Below are positions 7,721-17,013 of a DNA stretch of 45,759 nt, in pieces. Position 1 is the stretch's first letter, and every line of letters begins with the position of its first letter. Origin of the DNA: Pseudomonas putida (GTDB taxonomy: Bacteria > Pseudomonadota > Gammaproteobacteria > Pseudomonadales > Pseudomonadaceae); contig NZ_JANHKS010000042.1 in NCBI RefSeq assembly GCF_028682175.1, forward strand, positions 1 to 45,759, given 5' to 3'. The notes under the pieces are model-generated. The model was not told where the DNA came from. It saw only the letters and a program-made list of their open reading frames with translations, and made no database searches. The position numbers were made by a program, and so were the translations under genes.

Positions 7721-9801
7721 GCGACGAAGCTGAACGCTGGAAAGAAAAATACCTCAAGAGCATCGAGCAGCAAGACAAGCTCGAAAAGCGCTGGAATGCC
7801 CGCCTCGACCTGTTGCGTCGCGGCTTGGTGCGCAGCAGCCTTGCGGCGGAAGGTGCCGACAAGGCGGTAGACCAGTGCATGAAAGAAATGCGCGAAGTCG
7901 TGCGCAAGGACGACATGGACGCAGGCCTGGCCGCGCTGATTCCGCGCCTTGAAAAAGCCGTACTCGATTCCGAGCAGCGTCGCGAACAGCGTGTCGAGCA
8001 GATGGCCACGGCCCTGACCTCGCTGGTGACACAACTGCAAAGCCTGCCCCTGCCCCGGGAAGTCGCCAAACCCCTCAAGCGCTTCGCCAAGAACCTGGAA
8101 GATCGCGTCACCCAGGCCCGTGAGCTGCCGCTGCTGCTCAGCGAGCTGAGCGGCCTGCAGGGCCAGGCGTTTTCTCAGCTTGAGCATCCGGAGGAAGTGG
8201 CGCGGCCAGGATTCCTGCAGCGGCTGTTTGGTAGCCGGGATGCTTCGGACGGGGCAGAGCCGGCCCCCGCCGAAACCCCAGTTGCGGCACTCGTCGCCCC
8301 GGCTGTGGAGGCGCCTGCGGCTGCGCAACCTGCGCACGCGCCTGAATCACCCGCTCCAGTCGCCGAGCCCAGGTCGTCGGAGCCTGAGACAGTGCTGGCT
8401 GAATCGCCTCAGGTCGAGGCGCCTGAGCCCGCGCCCCCTCAAGAAGTTGAGGCCGCCACTGCCGAGCCTGCTGTGATTGACGACGCGGCGCCTCCGGATT
8501 CGGATGAGACACTTGCCGAGACTGCGCCCGTCGAAGCCACCGATGAGCCCGCGTCGATCAGCGAAGAGCAGGCCATCGAACAGGCCGAAGCTGCGATAGA
8601 CGATCAGGACAATGAAGCCCCGCCAGCGAGCGAGGAGCCCGCAGAGGCCGAGAATGCAGACGTCGAAGACGTTGAAGACGTTGAAGAAGCTGTAGTCGAC
8701 GAAGCCGAGATCGAAGAAGACGGCCCCTTCGCGCTGCCGTCATCCCCCGAGCCCAGCTACAGCTCGGTCGCGGTACACATCGAACAGACACTGCTGGGCC
8801 TGCTCAACGACCTGACCCTGCCCGAACACCACCGTCCGCAAGCGCAAGCCATGCGTGAACGATTGGAACATGGGCTGAACTGGTACGAACTGCTGCCGAT
8901 TCTCGACGATCTTGCGGTGCTGATGCTGGCGATCACCAACAGCGAACAGCACGAGTTCGAGCGCTATCTCAAGCAGTTGAACGAGCGGCTGGCCTCCTTC
9001 CAGAGCAACTTGCAGGCGGCCACCGAGGATCACGCAGGCCAGCAATCCGCATCCCGGGACATGACCGACCAGCTGCGTGAACACGTAGGCGGGTTGCAGA
9101 GCAGCGTGCAGGAAGCGTCGGACCTCACCAGCCTCAAGAGTGTGCTGGAACGCCGGCTCGAAGGCTTGCTCGGCGCCATGGACGAGCACCAGAAGGAGCG
9201 CGACGAGCGCGAGCAGGAAGTGGCCTCGCGGCTTCAATCCCTGGCCGGGCGCGTGGCGACCATGGAACAGGAAGCCTTGGGTTTCCGGGCGAACCTCGAA
9301 GAACAGCGGCAAAAAGCCTTGATCGACACCCTGACCGGGCTGCCCAACCGGGCGGCGTGGAACGAGCGGCTGGATCACGAGATCGAGCAACTGGACAAGC
9401 ACAAATCCAGCCTGCTGCTGGGCATTCTCGACCTGGATCACTTCAAGCGCATAAACGACGGCTACGGCCACCTGGCCGGGGACAAGGTGCTGAAGATCGT
9501 CGCCAGCCAGTGGGCAAAACGCCTTCGCACTGAAGACTTCATTGCCCGTTTCGGGGGTGAAGAATTCGTGGTCCTGTTGCCCCATACCCAGATGGCAGAA
9601 GGCCTGGCACTGCTTGAGCGCCTGCGCGAGGCCATCGAACAATGCCCGTTCCACTTCAAGGGGGAGCCGGTCACGATCACCGTGTCCATGGGCGTCACCC
9701 TCTTCCGGCCCGGCGAGCGCAGCGACGTGGTGCTCAAGCGCGCGGATCAGGCGTTGTACAAAGCCAAGAACGAAGGGCGAAATCGCATCGAAAAAGGCTG
9801 A
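7717..9801 (+). CDS. dgcH: Diguanylate cyclase (GGDEF), DgcH-like
   Basis: Synthesises cyclic di-GMP from two GTP. The 694-residue product has no membrane segment. It has an N-terminal charged helical region (about 1-165), a Pro/Ala/Glu-rich low-complexity acidic linker (about 185-345, including DVEDVEDVEE), a helical domain with coiled coil (about 350-530), and a C-terminal GGDEF domain. The active-site loop is GGEEF (613-617), and an RXXD inhibitory site, RTED (604-607), sits at the standard spacing, so product inhibition is expected. It overlaps the upstream hydrolase gene by 4 bases. Gene order matches the P. aeruginosa locus of DgcH; the symbol rests on that synteny. Confidence 0.9.
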   Translation: MSDEAERWKEKYLKSIEQQDKLEKRWNARLDLLRRGLVRSSLAAEGADKAVDQCMKEMREVVRKDDMDAGLAALIPRLEKAVLDSEQRREQRVEQMATALTSLVTQLQSLPLPREVAKPLKRFAKNLEDRVTQARELPLLLSELSGLQGQAFSQLEHPEEVARPGFLQRLFGSRDASDGAEPAPAETPVAALVAPAVEAPAAAQPAHAPESPAPVAEPRSSEPETVLAESPQVEAPEPAPPQEVEAATAEPAVIDDAAPPDSDETLAETAPVEATDEPASISEEQAIEQAEAAIDDQDNEAPPASEEPAEAENADVEDVEDVEEAVVDEAEIEEDGPFALPSSPEPSYSSVAVHIEQTLLGLLNDLTLPEHHRPQAQAMRERLEHGLNWYELLPILDDLAVLMLAITNSEQHEFERYLKQLNERLASFQSNLQAATEDHAGQQSASRDMTDQLREHVGGLQSSVQEASDLTSLKSVLERRLEGLLGAMDEHQKERDEREQEVASRLQSLAGRVATMEQEALGFRANLEEQRQKALIDTLTGLPNRAAWNERLDHEIEQLDKHKSSLLLGILDLDHFKRINDGYGHLAGDKVLKIVASQWAKRLRTEDFIARFGGEEFVVLLPHTQMAEGLALLERLREAIEQCPFHFKGEPVTITVSMGVTLFRPGERSDVVLKRADQALYKAKNEGRNRIEKG

Positions 9802-9903
9802 GTTCCCACAACATCGGTTGGCAGATGCCGACGCGCAATCTTGGGCGGCGGGTCGGCATTACGTTACACTGTTGCATTATCTGCCCATGTGTTGTGCCTT
9901 TTT

Positions 9904-10680
9904 ATGAAGTCTTTCGCCGCGTTCTGCCTGCTCCTGTTGCTCACCGCCTGTTCGAGCGGTCCCAGGCTGGACACCAGCCATCCTTCCGTCAACTTCGACA
10001 GCCGCGTGCAGTTCGTGGTGGTGCATTACACCTCGGCGTCGCTTGACCGTTCGCTGGAGCTGCTGACCCACGGCGAGGTCAGTGCGCATTACCTGATCGG
10101 CGACGGCCCGGCCACGACCTACAAGCTGGTGGATGAAACCCAGCGCGCCTGGCACGCCGGCGAAAGCGAGTGGGACGGCCGCACCTGGCTCAACTCCAGC
10201 AGCATTGGCATCGAGATCGTCAATCCGGGTTACCGCGACACGCCTGCCGGCCGGCTCTGGTATCCCTACAGCGAGGCGCAGATCCAGGCGCTGATCGTAC
10301 TGCTCAAGGACATCGTCAAGCGCCACCACATCGAGCCTCGCCACGTGATTGGTCACAGCGACATCGCGCCACTGCGCAAGCTCGATCCGGGACCGCTGTT
10401 CCCGTGGAAGCGTCTGGCCGAAGAAGGGCTGGGGATCTGGCCGGATGAGGCACAGGTTGCGCAGCGTCAGGCGCAGATGATGGGCGTGGTCCCGAGCGCC
10501 GCCTGGTTCCAGCAACAACTGGCTTTGCTGGGTTACCCGACGCCACAGACGGGCGAATGGGACATCGCCAGCCGTCATGTGCTGGCAGCGTTCCAGATGC
10601 ACTATCGGCCGCAGAAATTCGACGGCGAAGCTGATCTGCAAAGTGCAGCTATTCTTCAAGTGCTGAACCTGAAGCATTAA
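9904..10680 (+). CDS. ampDh2: Lipoprotein N-acetylmuramoyl-L-alanine amidase AmpDh2
   Basis: Cleaves the amide bond between muramic acid and the stem peptide. The ATG at 9904 begins a lipoprotein signal with lipobox LTAC (Cys16), placing the mature enzyme in the periplasm, probably on the outer membrane. A longer in-frame start would hide this signal. The amidase_2 domain spans about 35-175. Zinc ligands are predicted at His41 (VVVHYTS), His151 (VIGHSD) and Asp161 (LDPGP), with the IGIEIVN glutamate (about 104) nearby. A small peptidoglycan-binding helical domain follows (about 197-256). It has 258 residues, as in AmpDh2 of P. aeruginosa, where such homologues influence cell-wall recycling and ampC expression. 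Confidence 0.9.
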   Translation: MKSFAAFCLLLLLTACSSGPRLDTSHPSVNFDSRVQFVVVHYTSASLDRSLELLTHGEVSAHYLIGDGPATTYKLVDETQRAWHAGESEWDGRTWLNSSSIGIEIVNPGYRDTPAGRLWYPYSEAQIQALIVLLKDIVKRHHIEPRHVIGHSDIAPLRKLDPGPLFPWKRLAEEGLGIWPDEAQVAQRQAQMMGVVPSAAWFQQQLALLGYPTPQTGEWDIASRHVLAAFQMHYRPQKFDGEADLQSAAILQVLNLKH

Positions 10681-10761
10681 ATTACCCGTAACGTCGGTTT
10701 CTGACGGGCTATTTGCGCGCTTGTTGCTATACCTCATTGGTATTCATCTGGATATCAGCCG

Positions 10762-12381
10762 ATGTTCACGGCGTCAACGCAGCTGCGCTCAGCTCTTTAT
10801 CGCCCTTCGCTCCTGGCATTGCTGGCCGCGTTGCTGAGTGCTGCTGTCTTGTTGGCGGGCAGTTTCGGGCTGGCGATGCATCAGGCGCGTCAGGAAGAAA
10901 GTGCCCAGATGAACGCCCAGGGCGAGCGCTTTCTGGTGCGTCTGGACCAGTTGTTCGGACAGTTGCGGGCCGGCCTCGATCAGCTTGAAGCGCAGCCCTT
11001 GCGCGGCTGCGGGCCGGCGATGATCGAGCAGTTGCGCCAGGTGAACTCGCGCTATCGCTTCATCTATGAAGTGGCCTACGTCGACGACACCCAGTTCTGC
11101 TCCAGCTGGACCCGCCAGAGCATGATCGGCAAGCCCCGGGCGCCGGACATCCGCGGGCCGACCTACGACTACTGGCTGAACACGTCCACCCAACCTGACG
11201 ACAACCTCGCTTCCCTGATGCTGGGGCGCGGGGAATTTCGCGTATCGACCTCTCGCGGGCACCTGACCGATGTTGTGGACTTGCCCCCCGGCGGCAGCCT
11301 GGTGGTGGTGCTCGATCAAGGCACCAAGGCCGTTCCGGTGCTGGGCCCCGCGCAGACCTGGCCGCCGACGCCTGACTGGTCCCCGACGTCCACGGACACC
11401 CTGAGCACCACCCAGGACAAACTGGTGTACCGGATGCCGACGCAGAACCCGGACTACCAACTGGTGCTGATTACGCCGCGCAGTGGCCTGCAGGAGAAGG
11501 TTACCGGTGCCTGGTGGCTGCTGGTGCCGGCAAGCATGCTGGTGTCGCTCTGCATCGGGATCCTGGTATTGCAGTTGGTCAGGCAGCGGCTTTCGCTGGG
11601 TGGCGAGCTGCACGGGGCGCTGCGTCGTGGCGAGCTGAAGGTGCTGTATCAACCCATTTTCGACCTCAACACCCGGCTGTGCGTGGGGGCTGAGGCCCTG
11701 GTGCGCTGGCGACGACCCGATGGCACCCTGACCAGCCCGGACCTGTTCATACCGCTTGCGGAAAACACCGGGCAGATCCGTCAGATCACCGATTTCGTCC
11801 TGCAACAGTTGCTGGAGCAACTGGGCCAGTTACTGCGCGCCAACCCGCACCTGTACGTTTCGGTGAACCTGGCGGCGTGCGATGTGATGGCGCCGCGCAT
11901 AGGCCGGGTGACGGCCAAGCTGCTGGCGCTGCACCGTGTGGCACCCCGGCAGATTGCCTTCGAGGTCACCGAGCGTGGCCTGGTTGACGTGGTGGTCGCC
12001 CGCAATCACTTGCAGGCCCTGCGCGATCGCGGGCATCAGGTGCTGATCGATGACTTTGGCACCGGGTATTGCAGCCTCGCCTATCTGCAGACCCTGCCGG
12101 TGGATTGCCTGAAGATCGACAAGGCCTTCATCGACGCCCTGGGCCACGATGCCGCCAGCAGCGGGGTGGCGCCGCACATCATTCGCATGGCTCACGCCCT
12201 GGAACTGCGGGTCATTGCAGAAGGCATCGAGTTCGAATCCCAGGCTTTGCTGCTCAAGAGCGAAGGGGTGATCTACGGCCAGGGCTGGCTGTTCGCAAGG
12301 CCACTGACCGCCGCCAAATTCACCGAGCTTGTCACCGGCGGACGGCGCAATGCCGGACGCCGGGCTGATGATGTGGCGTAG
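10762..12381 (+). CDS. EAL cyclic-di-GMP phosphodiesterase with CSS-motif sensor
   Basis: An inner-membrane enzyme of 539 residues that hydrolyses c-di-GMP. TM1 is at about 15-37, a periplasmic domain of about 210 residues follows, TM2 is at about 250-273, and the EAL domain spans about 285-525. The periplasmic domain carries the CSS motif (Cys113-Ser-Ser) and a second cysteine (Cys83, RGCGP), the pair expected to form the regulatory disulfide. EAL catalytic signatures are present: EALVRW from 311, NLA, FEVTER, DDFGTG, LKIDK and EGIE, so it should be active. CSS-type PDEs in E. coli are controlled by DsbA/DsbB-dependent disulfide formation; dsbA lies 4 kb upstream. Regulation here is inferred from the family. 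Confidence 0.9.
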   Translation: MFTASTQLRSALYRPSLLALLAALLSAAVLLAGSFGLAMHQARQEESAQMNAQGERFLVRLDQLFGQLRAGLDQLEAQPLRGCGPAMIEQLRQVNSRYRFIYEVAYVDDTQFCSSWTRQSMIGKPRAPDIRGPTYDYWLNTSTQPDDNLASLMLGRGEFRVSTSRGHLTDVVDLPPGGSLVVVLDQGTKAVPVLGPAQTWPPTPDWSPTSTDTLSTTQDKLVYRMPTQNPDYQLVLITPRSGLQEKVTGAWWLLVPASMLVSLCIGILVLQLVRQRLSLGGELHGALRRGELKVLYQPIFDLNTRLCVGAEALVRWRRPDGTLTSPDLFIPLAENTGQIRQITDFVLQQLLEQLGQLLRANPHLYVSVNLAACDVMAPRIGRVTAKLLALHRVAPRQIAFEVTERGLVDVVVARNHLQALRDRGHQVLIDDFGTGYCSLAYLQTLPVDCLKIDKAFIDALGHDAASSGVAPHIIRMAHALELRVIAEGIEFESQALLLKSEGVIYGQGWLFARPLTAAKFTELVTGGRRNAGRRADDVA

Positions 12382-12402
12382 ACGGATGCGCACGACAGCC
12401 CC

Positions 12403-12467
12403 GTAGCAGCACGGCTTGCCGGCGGGGACCTTCCCAAGATCGCCCCGCTGGCAAGCCATGCTGCTAC
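12403..12467. repeat. REP inverted pair (GTAGCAGCACGG type)
   Basis: GTAGCAGCACGGCTTGCC at the left and GGCAAGCCATGCTGCTAC at the right form an imperfect inverted pair around a short centre. It sits between the convergent EAL gene and kinB and may serve as a shared transcript end. Confidence 0.85.
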
Positions 12468-12484
12468 GCCCTGCGGGCCGGCTT

Positions 12485-14272
12485 CTACAACGGCAACGCC
12501 ATGTAGAACTGCGTACCCTGCCCCGGCCGTGAATACACACCCATGCGTCCGCCGTGCAACTGCACGATTTCCTTGCACAGCGCCAGGCCCAGCCCCGCCC
12601 CGCCTTTCTTGCGGCCCACCTGTACGAAGGGCTCGAAGATCCGCGCCTGCTGACCGTACGGGATACCTTCGCCGTTGTCGTCGACGCTGATAATCAGGCG
12701 CTCGCCATGACGCCGCGCTTGCAGGCGGATCAGGCCTGACTGCGGTGTGTGACGCAGGGCGTTATCCAGCAGGTTGTCCAGCACGCGATCCAGCTGGGCC
12801 TTGTCGGCTTGCAGGCGTGGCAGCGGCTCCTGCATTTCCAGCAGCACCATCACGTCCTGTTCATGGGCCGATTCGGCGAAGCGTTGACGGGCCGCGTTCA
12901 GCAGTTCGCTGACGTCACACGGCTCGAGCGCAAGCTTTTGCAGCCCGTTCTGGTAGCGGGAGAAATTCAGCAGATCGTTGATCAGCTGCATCAGCCGCTG
13001 CATTTCCTCGTTGACGGTCTTGAACAGGTCCGTCTCCCGGGAATCCGGCGCGAACTTCACGCGCTCCTGCAACAGCCCGAAGGCCATGTGCATGCCGGTG
13101 ACCGGCGTGCGCAGTTCGTGGGAGGCACGCAAGACGAACTCACTGCGCACGCGCTCGAAAGCCCGTTGCTCGGTGACATCGTGCAGCACCATCACGGCCC
13201 CGAGGATATGGCCTTCAGTGTGGCTCACCGGGGTCATGCTGTAGGTCAGCAGCCGGGTTTCGCCGTCTATCTCGATGGAAAGGTCTTCCGGCGCACGTTC
13301 AAGGGAGCCGCCGCGCAGCACCAGCGACAGTTGCTGGTCCATCTCCGGTCGCGCAAGCGCCTCGCCCAGCCCCTGCCCCAGCTTGCTCTCCTCCCAGCCC
13401 AGTTGCCGTTGGGCTACGGGGTTCAAGTGCTCAAGGCGCCCCTGGCGGTCGATCATCAGCAAGCCGTCGTCGATGCTGTCCAGCACCGCTTGCAACCGTT
13501 GCTGGCCTGCCAGCAGTTCATCGACATTGGTGACCTGATGCTGGCGCAGCGCCTCGGCCATGATGCCAAAGCGTCGCGTCAGTTGGTTCATCTCCGAGGC
13601 CGAGGAGATTGGCAGGGTCACGTCAAAGTTGCCCTGCCCGATATGGTCCGCGGCCTTGGCCAGCGCTTCGATCGGCGCCCCGAAACGCCGGGCGATGCCG
13701 TGGGCGGTGATAAAGCCGATGGCCAGAACCGCCAGGCCGACCAGGCCCAGCAGGCCAGCGACCCACAGCGCCTTTATCCTCGATGCCTTTTCAGCTTCGC
13801 TGATGTTATCCAGCGCCTGGCGATGAGCCTCGACCAGATCGTTGCGCACCGCGTTGAAGGTGTTGGTCACCGCCGGGTCGTCGCTGATCGCGTTGGCCGG
13901 ATCGCTGGTTTGCTTGAGCGCAGCCAGGAACAGCTCGAAATCCTGGCGAGCTTTCTCGAATCCGCTGTGGGTGGCGGTTTGCAGGTCGTGATCGATGCCT
14001 TGGCCGAGCAGTTCCTGAAAGTCTTGCTGATCCTTCTGCAAGGCCGTGCGGTCGGTGGTGTCCTTGAGCAGGATGACCAGTTGATCGCCCAGGTTCTGAC
14101 GCAGCTTGAGGCCGATATCCAGGGTGATGAAGTTGTGATGGATGAGCGATTCCTGGGACTTGGCCATCTGCATGACGCTGACCAGTCCCAGAATCAACCC
14201 CAGCAAGGCGACGGTGATGAGCGCCGAGATGCTGAGGAACAGCCGCGTGCGCAGTGTCATCGCGAACTTCAT
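12485..14272 (-). CDS. kinB: Sensor histidine kinase KinB
   Basis: Membrane sensor kinase/phosphatase of the alginate and virulence regulator AlgB. It is 595 residues, the same length as the P. aeruginosa protein. TM1 is at about 12-34, a periplasmic four-helix-type sensor at about 35-168, TM2 at about 170-192, HAMP at about 192-245, a PAS domain (LDSIDDGLLMIDRQG) at about 260-370, HisKA with His385 in RASHELRTPV, and a HATPase_c domain with DNLLDNALRHTP, DNGEGIP and GAGLGLALCKEIV. All catalytic boxes are intact. It follows algB by 10 bases and is the second gene of the operon. Confidence 0.96.
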   Translation of the reverse strand: MKFAMTLRTRLFLSISALITVALLGLILGLVSVMQMAKSQESLIHHNFITLDIGLKLRQNLGDQLVILLKDTTDRTALQKDQQDFQELLGQGIDHDLQTATHSGFEKARQDFELFLAALKQTSDPANAISDDPAVTNTFNAVRNDLVEAHRQALDNISEAEKASRIKALWVAGLLGLVGLAVLAIGFITAHGIARRFGAPIEALAKAADHIGQGNFDVTLPISSASEMNQLTRRFGIMAEALRQHQVTNVDELLAGQQRLQAVLDSIDDGLLMIDRQGRLEHLNPVAQRQLGWEESKLGQGLGEALARPEMDQQLSLVLRGGSLERAPEDLSIEIDGETRLLTYSMTPVSHTEGHILGAVMVLHDVTEQRAFERVRSEFVLRASHELRTPVTGMHMAFGLLQERVKFAPDSRETDLFKTVNEEMQRLMQLINDLLNFSRYQNGLQKLALEPCDVSELLNAARQRFAESAHEQDVMVLLEMQEPLPRLQADKAQLDRVLDNLLDNALRHTPQSGLIRLQARRHGERLIISVDDNGEGIPYGQQARIFEPFVQVGRKKGGAGLGLALCKEIVQLHGGRMGVYSRPGQGTQFYMALPL

Positions 14273-14282
14273 GAGCGATCCG

Positions 14283-15629
14283 TCACAAGTTGTACTGCTT
14301 GCGTTTGCGGTACAGCGTCGAGGCGTCGATGCCCAGGGTGCGTGCCGCCTGATCGAGGGTGTCGCTGGTCGCCAGCACCGCGCCGATGTGGGCTTTCTCC
14401 AGTTCGTCCAGGCTCAACGCCGCGCCAACCCGTGGTGCGTTGTTGGTCGGCAGGTCGCCCATGCCCAGGTGGCTGATTTCGACTTTCTCCTGCGGACAGA
14501 TAATGCTCGCCCGTTCGATGACGTTACGCAGCTCGCGGATGTTGCCTGGCCAGCGGTAATTGAGCAGTGCGCTGCGCGCCTCCTCGCTGAAGCCACGGGC
14601 CGGGCGTCCGTAATCCTTGACGAAGCGCGCCAGGAACCGGTCCGCCAGGGTCAGGATGTCTTCGCTGCGCTCGCGCAGGGGCGGCAGGTGCAGGGTAATC
14701 ACGTTCAGGCGGTACAGCAGGTCCTCGCGGAAGCGCCCTTCGCGGACCATGTCTTCCAGGTTGAGGTTGGTCGCCGCCAGGATGCGCACATCGGCGCGGC
14801 GTGTCACCGGGTCACCAACGCGCTCGTATTCCTTGTCCTGAATGAAGCGCAGCAGTTTCGGCTGCAGGGTCAGTGGGAAATCGCCGATCTCATCGAGGAA
14901 CAATGTACCGCCGTCTGCCTGATTGACCCGGCCGAGCGTGCTTTCGCTGGCACCGGTAAACGCGCCACGGCTGTGACCGAACAGCTCGCTCTCCATCAAC
15001 TCCGCCGTCAGCGACGGGCAGTTGATGGTGACGCAGGCCTTTTTCGCGCGCTTGCTCCAGCCGTGGATCGCGCGGGCCAGTTCACCCTTACCGGTGCCGG
15101 ACTCGCCGAGAATCAGAATGTTGGCGTCGGTGCCCGCCACCTGGCGCGCGGTTTCAAGGATCGCCATCATCGACGGGCTGTGGGAATCCAGGCCGTCCTT
15201 GGGTTTGCGCACTTCCCCTTCCAGCGCTTCCAGGCGTGCCGAAAGCTGGCGGACCTCCAGTTGCTTGGCGGTTGCCAGGCGCAACTGGTCAGGGCTGCAA
15301 GGCTTGACCAGGTAATCGGCCGCGCCAGCCTGAATGGCGTCCACGGCAGTGTCTACCGCCGAATGCGCGGTGACTATCACCACGCGCATCCACGGCGCCT
15401 GAATGCGCATCTGCGCCAAAACCACCAGACCGTCGTCTTCCCCAAGACGCAGATCCAGAAAACACACGTCGAACACCTGCCGCTGCAACAAGGCTTCAGC
15501 CTGGGCTGCGCTGTTGGCGGTGGCAACGCTGTAACCCTCATCTTCCAGGCAATAGCGGAAGGTGCGAAGGATGGCGGATTCATCATCCACTAGCAGAATA
15601 CGGCCCTGATTCTCAGTGGCTTCTTCCAT
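14283..15629 (-). CDS. algB: NtrC-family response regulator AlgB
   Basis: Transcription regulator partnered with KinB; in P. aeruginosa it activates alginate synthesis. With the ATG at 15629 (MEEATENQG) the product is 448 residues. Longer in-frame starts extend into non-conserved sequence. The receiver domain (about 10-125) has acidic pocket VDDE (14-17), phospho-acceptor Asp59 (FLDLRLG) and Lys109. The AAA+ domain has Walker A GESGTGKG (175-182), the sigma-54 contact loop GAFTGA (222-227) and Walker B GTLFLDEI (241-248). A Fis-type HTH ends the protein (LDQAARTLGIDASTLYRKRK). It is divergent from the BON-domain gene across 252 bases. Confidence 0.96.
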   Translation of the reverse strand: MEEATENQGRILLVDDESAILRTFRYCLEDEGYSVATANSAAQAEALLQRQVFDVCFLDLRLGEDDGLVVLAQMRIQAPWMRVVIVTAHSAVDTAVDAIQAGAADYLVKPCSPDQLRLATAKQLEVRQLSARLEALEGEVRKPKDGLDSHSPSMMAILETARQVAGTDANILILGESGTGKGELARAIHGWSKRAKKACVTINCPSLTAELMESELFGHSRGAFTGASESTLGRVNQADGGTLFLDEIGDFPLTLQPKLLRFIQDKEYERVGDPVTRRADVRILAATNLNLEDMVREGRFREDLLYRLNVITLHLPPLRERSEDILTLADRFLARFVKDYGRPARGFSEEARSALLNYRWPGNIRELRNVIERASIICPQEKVEISHLGMGDLPTNNAPRVGAALSLDELEKAHIGAVLATSDTLDQAARTLGIDASTLYRKRKQYNL

Positions 15630-15817
15630 TTTTCCTACGCTCCTAAATGAATTGTCTTGGTTAGTCCCGGAAAGATCGGGCAAGTTGCATGGTTCATTCT
15701 GATTGATTCCGTGCGCGGCATGGTAGCGATCTGCCGAAAAAACCGAGAACACCATGATTTGTCGCACCTGACACCCGTCAGGCCTCGCAATACAGGGCGT
15801 GACAGGAAAGCCGGACA

Positions 15818-15844
15818 GAACATCTGGGCGAATGCAAAGTCTTT
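15818..15844 (+). promoter_or_regulatory. Candidate AlgU-like promoter of BON gene
   Basis: GAACAT (15818-15823), 16 bases, then TCTTT (15840-15844), upstream of the BON-domain gene. It deviates from GAACTT/TCTGA at one base of the -35 box and more in the -10 box. It is plausible because OsmY-like BON proteins are often under envelope or osmotic stress control. Confidence 0.3.
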
Positions 15845-15881
15845 CCATGAGTACCTTTTTGGAAATGTCTGGAGATTTGCC

Positions 15882-16736
15882 ATGCACCCGCTGAAGAAGA
15901 TCGCCCTTGCCATCACCACCGCCAGCCTGTTGGGAATGACCCCTGTCGTTGCCCAGGCGGCCCAGGGCGATCTGCCTACACAGTTGCAGCAAGCGCGTCA
16001 GGAAGGGTCGATCTGGACTGCGTTTGCCCTGAACCGGCACCTGAGCCCCTTCAACATCAGCGTGCAGGTCGAGCAGGGCACCGCCACGCTCAAGGGCAAG
16101 GTGGAGAATCAGGTGGACAAGGATCTGGCCACGCAGATCGCCAGCGACGTCCAGGGCATCAATAAGGTCGAGAACTTGCTGGAGATCGACCCGCAGGTTG
16201 CCTCCGAACCCGGCACCAAGGCCAACATGGCCCAGCGTTTCGATGACGCGACGCTGACCGCGACCATCAAGTCCAAGCTGCTGTGGAACAGCGTGACCGA
16301 GGGGCTGAACATCGAGGTCAGCGCCAATCAGGGCGTGGTGACGCTCAAAGGCCAGGCCAAGGACGCCGACGCCAAGCAGCTTGCCGGTAGCCTTGCGAGC
16401 AACACCGACGGGGTGACCGAGGTGAACAACCTTATCAGCGTGAGCGCCCGTGACACCCAGGCCATCAAGGAGCAGAACGAGGCCGCTGCCAACAGCGTGA
16501 AGGAAGAGCTCAGTGATACATGGATCACCAGCAAGGTGAAATCCAGCCTTATCTATAGCCGCACACTCGACGGACTGAACATCAAGGTGCAGACCAAGGA
16601 CGGGGTGGTCAGCCTCGATGGCGTGGTGGCCAATTATGCCGAGAAGGAACTGGCGGTGGAGATCGCCCGCAATATCAGAGGGGTCAAGGGCGTGGATGCC
16701 GACACGTTGCGGGTGGTGGCACGTAGCGCCGGCTGA
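15882..16736 (+). CDS. Periplasmic triple BON-domain protein (OsmY-like)
   Basis: A 284-residue exported protein with a signal peptide (about 1-27, ending AQAAQ). Three BON domains follow, at about 40-100, 120-185 and 205-280. Each has the pattern LNI.V...G.VTLKG.V and a closing V..VNN or VKGVD. BON domains bind phospholipids, and OsmY-type proteins are osmotic or envelope-stress proteins. The start ATG has a GGAG site 8 bases upstream; an in-frame ATG 225 bases earlier has no supporting features. The gene is monocistronic, divergent from algB, and followed by a long inverted repeat. Exact role unknown. Confidence 0.87.
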   Translation: MHPLKKIALAITTASLLGMTPVVAQAAQGDLPTQLQQARQEGSIWTAFALNRHLSPFNISVQVEQGTATLKGKVENQVDKDLATQIASDVQGINKVENLLEIDPQVASEPGTKANMAQRFDDATLTATIKSKLLWNSVTEGLNIEVSANQGVVTLKGQAKDADAKQLAGSLASNTDGVTEVNNLISVSARDTQAIKEQNEAAANSVKEELSDTWITSKVKSSLIYSRTLDGLNIKVQTKDGVVSLDGVVANYAEKELAVEIARNIRGVKGVDADTLRVVARSAG

Positions 16737-16744
16737 TCAACCCT

Positions 16745-16861
16745 TGTAGGAGCGCGCTTGGTCTGGGCCGCATTCGGACGACCAGCGGTGTGTCAGACCA
16801 ATATGTTTTTCAGATACACCGCCGTCGTCCGAATGCGGCCCAGACCAAGCGCGCTCCTACA
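16745..16861. repeat. Long perfect inverted repeat (2 x 38 bp), REP-like
   Basis: The 38-base arms 16745-16782 and 16824-16861 are exact reverse complements, beginning TGTAGGAGCGCGCTTGG. The 41-base centre adds a further near-complementary segment (GCGGTGT with ACACCGC). The outer TGTAGGAGCGCGCTTG is a REP head, but the following TCTGGGCCGCATTCGGACG is unlike the other REP pairs in the window. It lies downstream of the BON gene and may end its transcript. Confidence 0.9.
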
Positions 16862-17013
16862 GGCGGCGTCACCTGCCGCCATGCAGTTCCGCTCGATCCC
16901 GGTCGTGCATTGCGCACGATGCCAAATGTTCAATCGTGCAGCCTGCTTGTAAGAGTCGTCCCTCAAAAATATTTAACTTGTTGATTTATAACGTTTTTAT
17001 GGCGTTCAAAAAG

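Noticed and set aside
12749..14476. Open frame of 575 codons on the + strand over kinB and the end of algB
   Set aside because: Gln/Val/Arg-rich antisense translation. kinB and algB are clear real genes on the other strand.
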